Below, one piece after another: positions 9,009 through 22,073 of a stretch of 64,000 bases of DNA. The stretch's first letter is position 1. Every line of letters begins with the position of its first letter. The translations under genes were made by a program, and so were the position numbers. Source of the stretch: Costus lasius (Eukaryota > Streptophyta > Magnoliopsida > Zingiberales > Costaceae). Below the pieces are notes generated by a model, which had not been told where the DNA came from, did not search any database, and worked only from the letters and a program-made list of their open reading frames with translations. The DNA lies in the NCBI GenBank assembly GCA_027563935.2, contig CM050449.1, positions 59,785,949 through 59,849,948 on the forward strand. The letters run 5' to 3'.

Positions 9009-10710
9009 TGTTGGGGTATGCCCTTAAGGCTAATGTTTGAGGCCTATGGGAATGTATCAGTATCATGTAATAAACTGTTATGTTTAAAGGCATGGTTGTT
9101 ATTCAGTTAGCTACATTGTCTGCTGCTATATATGTTCTTCTGAATAATGTCTCAAAAGCTGTTCAGCTAGGCTGATATGCTATTATGTCCTTAGTCGATG
9201 TATCTTGGTGAACATGAGACAACCTTGATATGGATAAGACTAATATGTAGTCTAATCTTATAGGATGCTTCGAGCATGGAATAAGATGTAGACTCATGGG
9301 TACATTGGATGTACTGGACAGACCCTACTAGGATGTTCAATTGTTTGTCGCAATATGAATATTCCTTGATTGCAACAAGTGGCACATTTCCTCTGACTTG
9401 AGATCACTTGTGTTTCTAAATGATGATTGTCATTGTTTTGAGGTAGTTCAATATCATTTGAAACATAATGATTATAGACTATCTTGGATGATGAGCTTGA
9501 GTCAGGTTAGGGCACTAGTGATAGACATAGGATTGCCGTCTCCTTGTTTAAGGAGTGTGATGTTCTAAAGGGGCCCCCTGGATGAGATGATTGAGAGAGT
9601 GTATGGCCATACCCAGGTGACAGTGTTCATCTGATCTAATCATGCTCATCATATTGGAGTTACGAGCTTGACAGGCTTGTCCAATAAGAACATCCAGTGG
9701 CAAAGGAAATATGCATGCCTTGTGAAATGATTCACACTTGTGCTGTGGTTTGGGTGTAGTCTTGGAAGACTCTTTCCTCTATATCGGGAGACAGTGATGT
9801 GTTGCTAGATACCCCTCACTGATCGTGATAATGAGAATTATCGTTACCGACATTTAAAGGAAACCCTCAGGGTCGCACAATTTGATGATATGGCTTACTT
9901 AAGTCAGATCGTGTGGACTGAATTGTTCAGGTTCAGTTTAAAGGGATTTAATCTCTGATTGTGAGTGAGATCTGGTCTGATCATGTTTGATTGATTAGAG
10001 CTTGAGATCGGTAAGCTTCGATCGAGAGAATAGATGCCAGATCGGTCAGATCAGGAGCATCAAGGAGATCGACGGTTAGATCGGGAACCTTAGGGTTTAT
10101 TTAAGATCTAGACCATAATACTTGGATTTATTGGTCTTGGACCAAACCGAAATGAACCGCTCATGGAATGAGCGCATGGTTCAAGGCTTGGCGACAAGTT
10201 CACTTGGCGTGAACATATGGGGCGGTGAGTGGTTACTATTTTTAGTAACCATGATCTCCACTTGGTGGGGGGCTCTCGTCCGATTAGAGTAATCTCTATT
10301 CTTGCCACTTGAACTGTTTTTTTCCTCTCGACTCTCGTGGTGTGTGGCGACGCTTAAAGGTTGAGGAGGATTCGGCCAAGAGAAAAGATCTCCATCCCTT
10401 TCTCATTCGATCAAGGATTCTTTGAACCCTTGCTAGCACAAGGAGCAACAAAGAGTTTGCCTTCATCCTCTTGTGTGCGAGACTTTGGAGAAGTGGCACT
10501 TGCGACTTTAGCTTCCAAGGCGACATCTACTCCATGGCGATGGTATGATCGTTTTGCATCATCTTGAATAGCTTTTCATTAAGTTGATCTTTTAACATGC
10601 AAGTCGATCCTATAAACCCTAGTTTCCGCAAGTCAAAATTTTATGCGCCATCACTTTAGGGTTTTTGCTCCCTCAAGAAGGGGACCCCCTTAATTTAAGG
10701 GGCACTTTCA
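9009..10710 (+). repeat. 3' LTR of Copia copy A
   Basis: 1702 bases, nearly identical to 1579-3280. The downstream boundary is exact: CACTTTCA followed by the target copy AATCC and then the pol of copy B resuming in frame. It includes the loop-GAGA hairpin at 9827-9842. Confidence 0.95.
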
Positions 10711-13700
10711 AATCCAGTGCGCCATACCTGGATTACTTTGGAACCGACTGGTCACGCTTAACCCGTAAGCGACGTCTGGGCGAGTACACAACATCGCATA
10801 CATAATGGACCCAATAGCCGAAGCATAAGGCGTATTGTCCATTTCATCTTTCTCAGTCTGTGTTTGTGGACACTGACTTCTCGAAAGATTCAGACCATGT
10901 CTGACTGGAAGATATCCTCTTTTAGAATTCTCTAAATGGAATCTCTCCAGGACTTTATCGATGTAAGTACTCTGGCACAGCCCGAGAAGCCTCTTAGATC
11001 TATCCCGGTAGATCTTCACACCTAATACATAGGCTGCTTCTCCTAAATCTTTCATCTGGAAACATTTTCCTAACCATGCTTTAACCGCATGCAGTTCAGG
11101 AATATCATTTCCAATGATTAAGATATCATCGACGTAGAGGACTAGGAATGTAATCACGCTCCCACTAAACCTCTTATATACACACGGGTCATCCTCGTTC
11201 TTGATGAAACCAAACTCAGAGATTGATTCATCAAAACGAATATTCCAACTTCTAGATGCTTGTTTAAGTCCATAAATAGACTTCTTTAACTTGCATATTT
11301 TATGACGATCTGATGGATTAGTGAAACCCTCAGGTTGTGTCATGTACACATCCTCATCCAGATTTCCATTAAGGAAAGCTGTCTTCACATCCATCTGCCA
11401 GATCTCATAATCGTAATATGCAGCTATCGCGAAAAGAATCCGAATAGACTTAAACATGGCTACAGGTGAGAAAGTTTCATCATAATCTATCCCGTAGATT
11501 TGTCTGAAACCTTTCGCAACTAGCCTGCCTTTATAGGTAACCACGTTACCATCCATGTCAATCTTCTTCTTGAAGATCCATTTACAGCCTATAGGGATTA
11601 CTCCCGGAGGCGGATCAACCAAATCCCAGACTTGGTTATCTAACATGGAGTCCATCTCGGCTCGCATAGCATCAAGCCATCTAGCTGACTCCGGTCCACT
11701 GACCGCATCCGCATAAGTGAGGGGTTCATCATTATCAATGATGTAGACTCCGTCATAGCGCTCAGGCTGTCGACGGATCCTTCCCGATCTTCGCGGTTCC
11801 CGTGATATCTGAGCCTCAGGTTGTTCAGTAACCTGTTCTACCGGCTCAGCCTCTTCCAACTGTGCTTGACTACTTTGTCCTTCCTCTGGATTCTCATCCA
11901 GCTTTATTTCTCTCCCACTGGCCTCTTGCAGAAGAAACTCCTTCTCAAGAAATATGGCCGTCCGAGCAACAAATACCTTGTTCTCTTTGGGATCGTAGAA
12001 ATAATAACCCTTAGTTTCCTTAGGGTACCCGACAAAAATACATTTCTCAGATCTGTTCTCCAGTTTCCCAGAGGCGAGCTTTTTGACATAAGCCTCGCAA
12101 CCCCAGATCCTGATAAATGTCAAGCTCGGCTGTTTCCCACACCATAACTCATATGGAGTCTTTGAAACTGCCTTGGATGGCACTCGGTTTAGTACCTTTG
12201 CAGCTGTTTCCAGTGCAAATCTCCAAAAGGAGTATGGAAGAGTAGCCTGACTCATCATAGAACGAACCATATCAAGTAACGTTCTATTTCTCCTTTCGGA
12301 CACACCATTCCATTGCGGTGTTCCTGGCGGAGTGAGCTGTGAGATAATCCCACACTCCTTTAGATAGTCAGTAAACGCATGACTTAGGTATTCTCCACCT
12401 CGATCTGAGCGAAGTGCCTTGATATTTCGGCCTAGCTGATTTTGTACTTCATTCTTGAACTCTTTGAACTTGTCAAAAGATTCACTTTTATGTCTCATCA
12501 GATAGACATACCCATACCTACTGAAATCATCAGTAAAGGTAATGAAGTACTGATAGCCACCTCTAGCATGTTTACTAAATGGCCCACACACATCACTGTG
12601 TATGAGGTCAAGTAAACCTGAAGCCCTTTGACCTTTATTAGAAAAAGGTGACTTCGTCATTTTACCCATCAAATAAGCTTTGCATGTATCAATCTCCTCA
12701 CAGGAGAATGATCCCAGCAGTCCATGATCATGCAACCGCTTAATGCGTTTCTCGTTTATATGGCCTAAACGACTATGCCATAGCAAGGTGCTGTCATCAG
12801 CATTCTTGGCTTTCTTATTATCAATGTTATGTATAGAACTTTCCATGTCCAACATGTATAACCCATTGTTAATTGAACCAGTAGCATAAACAATATTACC
12901 ATAAGATAAAACACACTTTGAAATATTGCATTCAAAGGCAAATCCTTTCCTGACAAGAGCAGGAATGGAGATAATATTTTTAGTTATACTGGGAACAAAA
13001 TAACAACTGTTTAATTCCAATACAAGTCCAGATGGTAAAGAAATGAAATAGTCTCCTACAGCAACAGCAGCAACCCGTGCCCCGTTTCTAACGCGTAGGT
13101 CTACCTCATGCTGTCCCACCTGCCTTCTTCTCTTGAGTTCCTGTACATTTGAACAAATGTGAACTCCACATGCAGTGTCCAACACCCATGAAATAGAAGA
13201 AGATGAAACCATGACTTCCGTCACGTATATACCTGAGCCAGAAGCGATGCTTCCCCTCTTATCTCCTTGGAGCGCTTTACAGTCCTTTTTCCAGTGACCC
13301 AGCTGGCCACAGTGGAAACACCTGTTGTCCTTCGACCGCTTCACCTTCTGTTTCAGTGCCTTACTGTAGTTCTTGACTGGGGCCTTGCCCTTCTTCCCCT
13401 TCTTCTTGTTTCTGGAAGGAACCAGTAAGACAGAGGTTGAAGGCTTTCCCTTCAGAGTTTCCTCAGTAGTCAAGAGCATATTCAGCAGCTCTGCCGGAGT
13501 ACAATCGATTTTGTTCATATTAAAGTTAATAATGAACGCATCGAAAGAGGGCGGAAGAGACTGCAGAGTAATGTCTACAGCAAGCTCCTGGTTGATGGTA
13601 TGCCCCAGTTTCTCTAGAGCCTCCTTGTGCCCAATCATCTTGAGCACATGAGCTCCAACTGGGCTCCCTTCAGCCAGTTTGCTCTGAAAGAAGAGCTTCG

Positions 13701-14037
13701 TCAGATTATAGCGTTCTATCCTCGCCTGTGCAGCATACAGCATCTTGAGGTTCGCTATAATCTCTATAGCCGACATATCCTCATGCTGACGCTGTAGCGG
13801 TGGCGTCATAGACGCTAGCATCAGGCAAGCGACATCAATGCTATCATTGACGTGTTTTTCATAGGCATCACGAACCGCCCTTGCGGCGTTCGCAGCGGGT
13901 TGAGGCGGCACAGCCGTCTCGAGGACATACAGTTTCCTCTCAGCCTTAAGAACGATCTTAAGGTGTCCGAACCAGTCAGAGAAGTTCGGCCCAGCAAACT
14001 TCTCCCTTTCCAGTAGGGATCGCACATTGAAGCTCAT
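10711..14037 (-). pseudogene. Copia copy B gag-pol, main part, interrupted by copy A
   Basis: From ATG at 14037 the frame is open through Gag, CCHC knuckle, protease (VLDTACGVHI), integrase (HHCC then D, D, E), and reverse transcriptase with YVDD, to the AATCC target site. It resumes at 1578-1016. The two parts sum to 3885 bases once the duplicated five are removed, that is 1294 codons plus stop. No other stop or frameshift is seen, so this copy had an open frame when A inserted. That sets it apart from the other five. Odd residues include KAYLMG where other copies have KACLMG, which loses one Cys of the integrase zinc site, and SFWRF for SFWGF. Activity is therefore not assured. Confidence 0.92.
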
Positions 14038-14966
14038 GGTGTTCGTTGCTGCAGGAATCTACAACAATGCAAGAACAGCAAGGTCAGTATCAATGTTCAG
14101 AATCAATCCAGGACTTAAGAAAGATTCTTTTCTCACTATTTTGTCTGACTGAAAAATCCAGTAAACAGTCCGAAAGAGTAACACTCTTTTAGTGAGATGG
14201 GATCCAGATTTCATACTTGGTCTCCGCGTCCCGCTCAGGCGAGATAAGATGCACAGAGATGACAAGCACTAATTTCTGGTAGGCTGTCCCAGCCAATCGC
14301 CAACCCGTGCGATTCCCCTTCATCTGGGCAATCCAGCAGACTGTGCCAACTGAGTTGGTACAACACAGTCTCTGATCCCACAGATGGCTGCCTCCATGCG
14401 CTACCATATGCGCCACATATGTAGCCTACATGGTCAATCTGACCCGACCTACTCCCTGGACCACCACGTGCTATGCTGAGCAACGAGAAGCGATAAATCC
14501 CTTCTCTGTAACACGCAGGTGAAATCCCGCACCGTCTGAAGATAGATGGACGTGCCCACTGAGTGGGTACAACACGGCTCCAACGATAGTCAGAACAGTG
14601 AGGTTTCGCGTCAGAAGGCTTACGAGCTTGATATTTTTAGCGTTTGGATTTTAACGGCCTTTTATCTTCTTACTATCAGGCAAATCCTATGGCTATAGCA
14701 GAAGATAAACTCATGCAGTTCTAATTATATAACGAATAAAAAGAAAGCATGCTGATCTTATGTGGTAAAAGCCCAAAGCCTAAGTAAGACCTTAAGATAC
14801 TTAAGTCTTCACTTGCTCTTCTTGGGACTTTTGCATCTCATCTGGTCCAACCCAGGGCCCTAGCGCCAAGAGCACCTCAGGTGCGCCACCAGCTGAATGC
14901 GCCTCTGCGATGTGTGCTTTTGTGCTCTTGTCTAATCAGAATACATTTTGATCTATCTAGACAAGC

Positions 14967-15059
14967 TTGACTCGCAGGTCAATTATACAATAAATTAAAA
15001 CAATGTGATTCGCAGATCACAAAATAAGATTAATTTATAATTAACCAGGCACGCAGGCC
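14967..15059 (-). promoter_or_regulatory. Three leader hairpins with a shared CTGCG loop (copy B)
   Basis: In the sense of the element: GGC-CTGCGT-GCC (15048-15059), TGTGAT-CTGCGA-ATCACA (15004-15021) and TTGAC-CTGCGA-GTCAA (14967-14982). Compared with copy A the last loop base changes in hairpins 2 and 3 while the CTGCG core and the stems stay. Spacing is about 38-41 nt. Confidence 0.6.
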
Positions 15060-15660
15060 CCAGCACAGCACACAATAGGGCAACCCACATAAGATTAAAT
15101 AAACAGGCATCATGGCATCAACCAATCATCATGTGATCCATTACATAGAAAATAAAATTTTGAAAACCCCATTGGCATCAATTTTAATTCTCTTATGTGC
15201 CCTACAACCTTACAACGGTCCATTGATAGGGATCCACTCATCAATCTAGTTAGATCCTTGCCCTTGCATGCACCAAGTCCTAACTGACTCGAGTTGACCT
15301 GATGGTCAACCATGCATGCGCCAAGGGCTGAACAACCTTCATGAGATCTGGCAAGCGGGTGTGACCCCGGGCCTAACTCATGTGTGTTCATTGCTGTCTC
15401 AACCAGACCTCGCTACACGCCTGTGATGCAGTCAACCTATAGCCACCTCGTGCTTTCGCACAGGTGCTATCTGGTCAACCCATCTAGGCTGTCAGATGGT
15501 CTGATCAGACTATTGGATCTAACCTAGAGTATGCTTTCAACCCCATCAACCCGTCTAAGGGTTTATAGTAGATGCATATAGATCTAATTGTTTGCGCGCA
15601 AGTAGGTATAAGTTTTGATGAAATACCATTCAACATACTTAACATGCGCCAACACAACAA

Positions 15661-15714
15661 CATGCGCAAATCATGAAGAAACATATAACATGCGCAAATC
15701 ATGAAGAAACATAC
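15661..15714 (-). repeat. 28-base tandem repeat in the leader of copy B
   Basis: Two adjacent copies of a 28-base unit starting CATGCGCAAATCATG, at 15661 and 15689. Copy C keeps a mutated version. Copies E and F have a different 33-base tandem repeat in the same part of the leader, so this stretch next to the primer site is prone to repeat growth. Confidence 0.7.
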
Positions 15715-15853
15715 ATCTAAGTTCTAAACTAGCATGTAGGTTTCGGCATGTGTTCAACCATCATTAGATCTACTCATAAGCATATGCATGGATCAAACAT
15801 GATGATCTACACATTAGATGCGCAAGCAATCATATGAACAAGTATAGATCCTT

Positions 15854-15865
15854 CCTCTGATACCA
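15854..15865 (-). other. Primer binding site of copy B
   Basis: Complement of TGGTATCAGAGG, two bases from the 5' LTR end at 15868. Initiator Met tRNA type, 11 of 12 bases matching. Confidence 0.88.
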
Positions 15866-15867
15866 AT

Positions 15868-16883
15868 TGAAGGGTTTAGAGGGGTCCCCTTCAAGGGGGA
15901 GCGAAACCCTATAGATGGCGCAAGTGGTCTTCTTTGTTTTAGCAGCGGAATTAGGGTTTAAACTTGATCGCATGCTATACTTTCATATGATCAACTTAAA
16001 CAACAAATTAAAGATTCGTTACCATAGCCATGGGAAGGAGGCGGCTTGGAAGCAAAGAGCAAGATAGATCTTCTCCACAAGCGACGCACACAAGAAGGAG
16101 GGATGACTTCTTCTTGTTGATCTTTGTGCTAGCAAAGATCTTCAAGAGTCCTTGCCGAATGGAAGGGATAGGTTGAGATGCTTCCTTGGCCGAGAGCTCT
16201 CCCTTGTCGTTCACCTTCTTCCACACGAGATGGCAAGCAAGCAACGTCAATCACAAGTGAGCAAAAGCGTTTAGGCGATAACATCAAAAATGGCGTTACA
16301 TGACTTCCCAAAATGGAAAGTCATGAAGCCATGTTCCAACGCCAAAACGCCTTCCTTCATGAACCATGCGTTCACATAGTGAACCGGTTCATTCTTAGGT
16401 TCAATTCGATTTGGCTCATAGACCAAAATCAAACCAAGCCAAGCCAATATATGGTCTAGACCTTCTATGAACCTAATGGCTCAAGATCTAACCGTTCATC
16501 TCCTGATGCTCTTGATCTTACCGATCTAGCATCTCCTCTCTCAATCGAAGCTTACCGATCTCAAGCCCTAATCAATCAAACATGATCAGACTAGATCTCA
16601 CTTACAATCAGAGTTTAAATCTCTTTAAACTGAACCCAAATAATTCAGTCCACACGATCTGACTTAAGTAAGTCATATCATCAATTTGTGCGACCCTGAG
16701 GGTTTCCTTTAAATGTCGGTAACGATAACTTTCGTTATCACGATCAGTGAGGGGTATCTAGCAACACATCACTGTCTCCCGATATAAAGGAAAGAGTCTT
16801 CCAAGACTACTCCCAAACCATAGCACAAGTGTGAATCAACTTCACAAGGCATGCATGTGTCCTTTGCCACTGGATGTTCTTAT
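15868..16883 (-). repeat. 5' LTR of copy B, inner part (split by copy C)
   Basis: 1016 bases of the B 5' LTR next to its leader, broken at target CTTAT (16879-16883) by copy C. It continues at 34763-35438. The two parts add up to 1692 bases, the LTR length of copy C. Because the inserted element begins with a nearly identical LTR, 15868-17897 looks like a 1-kb tandem duplication but is not one. Confidence 0.93.
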
Positions 16884-18576
16884 TGAAGGGTTTAGAAGGG
16901 TCCCCTTCAAGGGGGAGCGAAACCCTATAGATGGCGCAAGTGGTCTTCTTTGTTTTAGCAGCGGAATTAGGGTTTAAACTTGATCGCATGCTATACTTTC
17001 ATATGATCAACTTAAACAACAAATGAAAGATTCGTTACCATAGCCATGGGAAGGAGGCGGCTTGGAAGCAAAGAGCAAGATAGATCTTCTCCACAAGCGA
17101 CGCACACAATAAGGAGGGATGACTTCTTCTTGTTGATCTTTGTGCTAGCAAAGATCTTCAAGAGTCCTTGCCGAATGGAAGGGATAGGTTGAGATGCTTC
17201 CTTGGCCGAGAGCTCTCCCTTGTCGTTCACCTTCTTCCACACGAGATGGCAAGCAAGCAACGTCAATCACAAGTGAGCAAAAGCGTTTAGGCGATAACAT
17301 CAAAAATGGCGTTACATGACTTCCCAAAATGGAAAGTCATGAAGCCATGTTCCAACGCCAAAACGCCTTCCTTCATGAACCATGCGTTCACATAGTGAAC
17401 CGGTTCATTCTTAGGTTCAATTCGATTTGGCTCATAGACCAAAATCAAACCAAGCCAAGCCAATATATGGTCTAGACCTTCTATGAACCTAATGGCTCAA
17501 GATCTAACCGTTCATCTCCTGATGCTCTTGATCTTACCGATCTAGCATCTCCTCTCTCGATCGAAGCTTACCGATCTCAAGCCCTAATCAATCAAACATG
17601 ATCAGACTAGATCTCACTTACAATCAGAGTTTAAATCCCTTTAAACTGAACCCAAATAATTCAGTCCACACGATCTGACTTAAGTAAGTCATATCATCAA
17701 TTTGTGCGACCCTGAGGGTTTCCTTTAAATGTCGGTAATGATAACTTTCGTTATCACGATCAGTGAGGGGTATCTAGCAACACATCACTGTCTCCCGATA
17801 TAAAGGAAAGAGTCTTCCAAGACTACTCCCAAACCACAGCACAAGTGTGAATCAACTTCACAAGGCATGCATGTGTCCTTTGCCACTGGATGTTCTTATT
17901 GGACAAGCGGGTCAAGCTTGTAACTCCAATACGATGAGCATGATTAGATCAGATGAGCATAGTCATCTGGGTATGGCCATACACTTTCTCAATCATCTCA
18001 TATAGGGGGGGCCCCTTTAGAACATCACACTCCTTGAACAAGGAGACGGCAATCCTATATCTATCACTAGTGCCCTAACCTGACTCATGATCATTATCCA
18101 AGATAGTCTATGATCATTATGTTTCAAATGATATTGAACTACCTCAAAACAATGACAATCATCATTTAGTAACTCAAGTGATCTCAAGTCAGAGGACATG
18201 TGCCACTTAGTGCATACAAGGAATATTCACATTGTGACAAGCAATTGAATATCCTAGTAGGGTCTGTCCAGTACATCCAATGTACCCATGAGTCTACATC
18301 TTATTCCATGCTCGAAGCATCCTATAAGATTAGAACACATATTAGTCTCAATCATATCAAGGCTATCTCATGTTCACCAAGATATCTCGACTAAGGACAT
18401 ATAGCCTGTCAGCCTAGCTGAACAGCTTTGAGACATTATTCAGTAGTACACTTATTACTGCAGACAAGGCAACAACCTGAATAATAACCATGCCTTTATA
18501 AACATAAGAGTTTATTACATGATACTGTTACAATCCCAAAGGCCTCAAACATTAGCCTTAAGGGCATACCCCAACA
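16884..18576 (-). repeat. 3' LTR of Copia copy C
   Basis: 1693 bases, U5 end ...CCCTTCA at 16884 and TGTTGGGG start at 18576. Differences from the 5' LTR include positions near 16897, 17110, 18008 (length of a G run), 18363 and 18380. Hairpin with sense loop GAAA at 17740-17755. Confidence 0.94.
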
Positions 18577-18596
18577 ATCTCCCACTTGCACTTAAT

Positions 18597-20623
18597 CTAA
18601 TGGTTGAGAAGTCTCAAACCCATATTATTACAGTGCTTCTCATGCTTCTGTTGCGCCAGAGGCTTGGTAAGCGGGTCTGCTAGATTGTCGTCTGTATGAA
18701 CCTTGCAAATTTTGATCTCGCCACGATCTATGATCTCCCGGATCAAGTGAAACCGTCTCTGTATGTGCTTGGACTTCTGGTGCGACCGTGGTTCCTTTGC
18801 TTGTGCGATTGCTCCAGTGTTATCACAGAAGATAACCAAAGGATCTGCACTCGAAGGAACGACACCAAGTTCTCTCACGAACTTACGAATCCACACTGCC
18901 TCCTTGGATGCTTCCGAGGCTGCAACATACTCGGCTTCTGTTGTGGAATCAGCAACAGTTGACTGTTTGAAACTTTTCCACACCACTGCTCCACCATTCA
19001 AGCTAAAAACATAGCCTGATTGCGATCGAAAATCATCCTGGTCCGACTGGAACGAAGCGTCAGTATATCCTTCTATACTGAGTTCTTCCTGACCACCATA
19101 TATCAAGAACATATCTTTGGTCCTCCGCAGATATTTTAAAATGTTCTTGACCGCAATCCAGTGCGCCATACCTGGATTACTTTGGAACCGACTGGTCACG
19201 CTTAACCCGTAAGCGACGTCTGGGCGAGTACACAACATCGCATACATAATGGACCCAATAGCCGAAGCATAAGGCGTATTGTCCATTTCATCTTTCTCAG
19301 TCTGTGTTTGTGGACACTGACTTCTCGAAAGATTCAGACCATGTCTGACTGGAAGATATCCTCTTTTAGAATTCTCTAAATGGAATCTCTCCAGGACTTT
19401 ATCGATGTAAGTACTCTGGCACAGCCCGAGAAGCCTCTTAGATCTATCCCGGTAGATCTTCACACCTAATACATAGGCTGCTTCTCCTAAATCTTTCATT
19501 TGGAAACATTTTCCTAACCATGCTTTAACCGCATGCAGTTCAGGAATATCATTTCCAATGATTAAGATATCATCGACGTAGAGGACTAGGAATGTAATCA
19601 CGCTCCCACTAAACCTCTTATATACACACGGGTCATCCTCGTTCTTGATGAAACCAAACTCAGAGATTGATTCATCAAAACGAATATTCCAACTTCTAGA
19701 TGCTTGTTTAAGTCCATAAATAGACTTCTTTAACTTGCATATTTTATGACGATCTGATGGATTAGTGAAACCCTCAGGTTGTGTCATGTACACATCCTCA
19801 TCCAGATTTCCATTAAGGAAAGCTGTCTTCACATCCATCTGCCAGATCTCATAATCGTAATATGCAGCTATCGCGAAAAGAATCCGAATAGACTTAAACA
19901 TGGCTATAGGTGAGAAAGTTTCATCATAATCTATCCCGTAGATTTGTCTGAAACCTTTCGCAACTAGCCAGCCTTTATAGGTAACCACGTTACCATCCAT
20001 GTCAATCTTCTTCTTGAAGATCCATTTACAGCCTATAGGGATTACTCCCGGAGGCGGATCAACCAAATCCCAGACTTGGTTATCTGACATGGAGTCCATC
20101 TCGGCTCGCATAGCATCAAGCCATCTAGCTGACTCCGGTCCACTGACCGCATCCGCATAAGTGAGGGGTTCATCATTATCAATGATGTAGACTCCGTCAT
20201 AGCGCTCAGGCTATCGACGGATCCTTCCCGATCTTCGCGGTTCCCGTGATATCTGAGCCTCAGGTTGTTCAGTAACCTGTTCTACCGGCTCAGCCTCATC
20301 CAACTGTGCTTGACTACTTTGTCCTTCCTCTGGATTCTCATCCAGCTTTATTTCTCTCCCACTGGCCTCTTGCAGAAGAAACTCCTTCTCAAGAAATATG
20401 GCCGTCCGAGCAACAAATACCTTGTTCTCTTTGGGATCGTAGAAATAATAACCCTTAGTTTCCTTTGGGTACCCGACAAAAATACATTTCTCAGATCTGT
20501 TCTCCAGTTTCCCAGAGGCGAGCTTTTTGACATAAGCCTCGCAACCCCAGATCCTGATAAATGTCAAGCTCGGCTGTTTCCCACACCATAACTCATATGG
20601 AGTCTTTGAAACTGCCTTGGATG
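18597..20623 (-). pseudogene. Copia copy C pol, reverse transcriptase and RNase H part, one nonsense codon
   Basis: Second part of the C polyprotein, after the insertion of F at target GGATG (20619-20623). It starts in the C-terminal part of integrase and runs through the linker, reverse transcriptase (YVDD) and RNase H to TAG at 18597-18599. A CAG to TAG change at 20211-20213 stops it in the linker between integrase and reverse transcriptase. The frame is open on both sides, with 504 codons open from the next Met at 20111. Confidence 0.93.
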
Positions 20624-22056
20624 TGAAGAAACCCCTTAAACTGGGTCAAAAACCCTAGTCATGGCGCTAATGAAAAATATGCTAGTGGAAGCAAGGGTTT
20701 AAGATCATTTGCATGCCATATGTTCAACTATAACCGATTGAATAGATTGAGAGGGAAATTCATACCAACGCCATATGCTTGGAAGTCGGCTTGGATGAAG
20801 AGAACAAATTAGATCTCCTCCACAAGTTCACACACAAGATGAAGATGCTTACTCCTTGCGGTCCCTTGTGCTAGCAAGACACCCAAGCTTTTCTTTTGTC
20901 GAATGGAAAGGGGGTGATGAGATGATTCCCTCTTGGCCGAGAGCTCCTCTTGCCAAAGCTTCTCTCTTTTTCCGATCGCCCAACCAAAGAGCTAGGCGTT
21001 GAAGCAAAGAGCAAAACGCATATGCGTTTTTGGCGTTGGAGCAAAAACCGGTTTGATTACTTACCATAAATGGAAGACAATCAAGCCATGCGTTTAAGCC
21101 AACCCTAAAACGCCTATTGACATTGAACCAAGCGTTCACCTTTGTGAACCGGTTCAATCCAATAACGTCAAATCGACTTTGGTTCTTCAAACCAAACCGA
21201 AATAGCTCAAGCCACTTGGTCTAGACCAAATCGAACCCCAAGGCTCATGATCTAACCATTCATCTCCTGATGCCCCTGATCTCTTCGATCTAGCATCATC
21301 TCTCTTGATCGAAGCTTACCGATCTCAAGTCCTAATCAATCAAACATGATCAGACCAGATCTCACTTACAATCAGAGATTAAATCCCTCTAATCTGAACT
21401 CAAAGAATTCAGTCCATACGATCTGACTCAAGTAAGCCATATCACCAAATTGTGCGACCCTGAGGGTTTCCTCTAAATGTCGGTAACGATAACTTACGTT
21501 ATCACGATCAGTGAGGGGTATCTAGCAACACATCACTGTCTCCCGATATAAAGGAAAGAGTCTTCCAAGACTACTCCCAAACCATAGCACAAGTGTGAAT
21601 CAAACTCACAAGGCATACATGTATCCTTTGCCACTGGACGTTCTTATTGGACAAGCATGTCAAGCCTGTAACTCCAATACGATGAGCATGATTAGATCAG
21701 ATGAACATAGTCATCTGGGTATGGCCATACACTTCCTCAATCATCTCATATAGGGGGGGCCCCTTAGAACATCACACTCCTTGAACAAGGAGACGGCAAT
21801 CCTTTATCTATCACAAGTGCCCTAACCTGACTCAAGCTCACCATCCAAGATAGTCTATAATCATTATGTTTCAAATGATATTGAACTACCTCAAGACAAT
21901 GACAATCATCATTTAGAAACACAAGTGATCTCAAGTCAGAGGACATGTGCCACTTGCTGCTTACAGGGATCATTCACATCGTGACAAGCAATGGAATATC
22001 CCAGTAGGGTCTGTCCAGTACATCCAATGTACCTATGAGTCTACATCTTATCCCAT
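20624..22056 (-). repeat. 3' LTR remnant of copy F
   Basis: U5 side and most of U3 remain. The alignment with the 5' LTR breaks after TCTACATCTTATCCCAT at about 22056. A 19-base filler (22054-22072) then leads directly into RNase H codons. The filler repeats 21971-21989 exactly. Confidence 0.93.
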
Positions 22057-22073
22057 TCACATCGTGACAAGCC

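Larger units (their letters stand above)
1579..10710 (+). mobile_element. Copia copy A, complete, young, one nonsense mutation
   Basis: Complete 9132-base Ty1/Copia element: 5' LTR 1579-3280, primer site 3283, leader, gag-pol 5107-8988, polypurine tract, 3' LTR 9009-10710. It is flanked by AATCC at 1574-1578 and 10711-10715. Both LTRs are 1702 bases, begin TG and end CA. I found only four differences between them by eye, about 0.24%, so the insertion is recent. It is the youngest layer in its part of the nest. The lesion seen is CAA to TAA at 8563-8565, which cuts off RNase H. Its U5 end (CACTTTCA) differs from those of the other five copies. Confidence 0.96.
14038..15853 (-). other. Leader of copy B
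   Basis: About 1.8 kb untranslated leader, nearly identical to that of copy C (31235-33051). The 3' splice-site-like TTGTTGTAG lies about 20 bases before gag. It includes the hairpin trio (14967-15059) and a short tandem repeat (15661-15714). Open frames of 65-93 codons in it are not conserved in copy A and are not taken as genes. Confidence 0.75.

Noticed and set aside
15868..17897. Apparent 1-kb tandem duplication of LTR sequence
   Set aside because: Explained by copy C inserting into the LTR of copy B, with target copy CTTAT at both ends.
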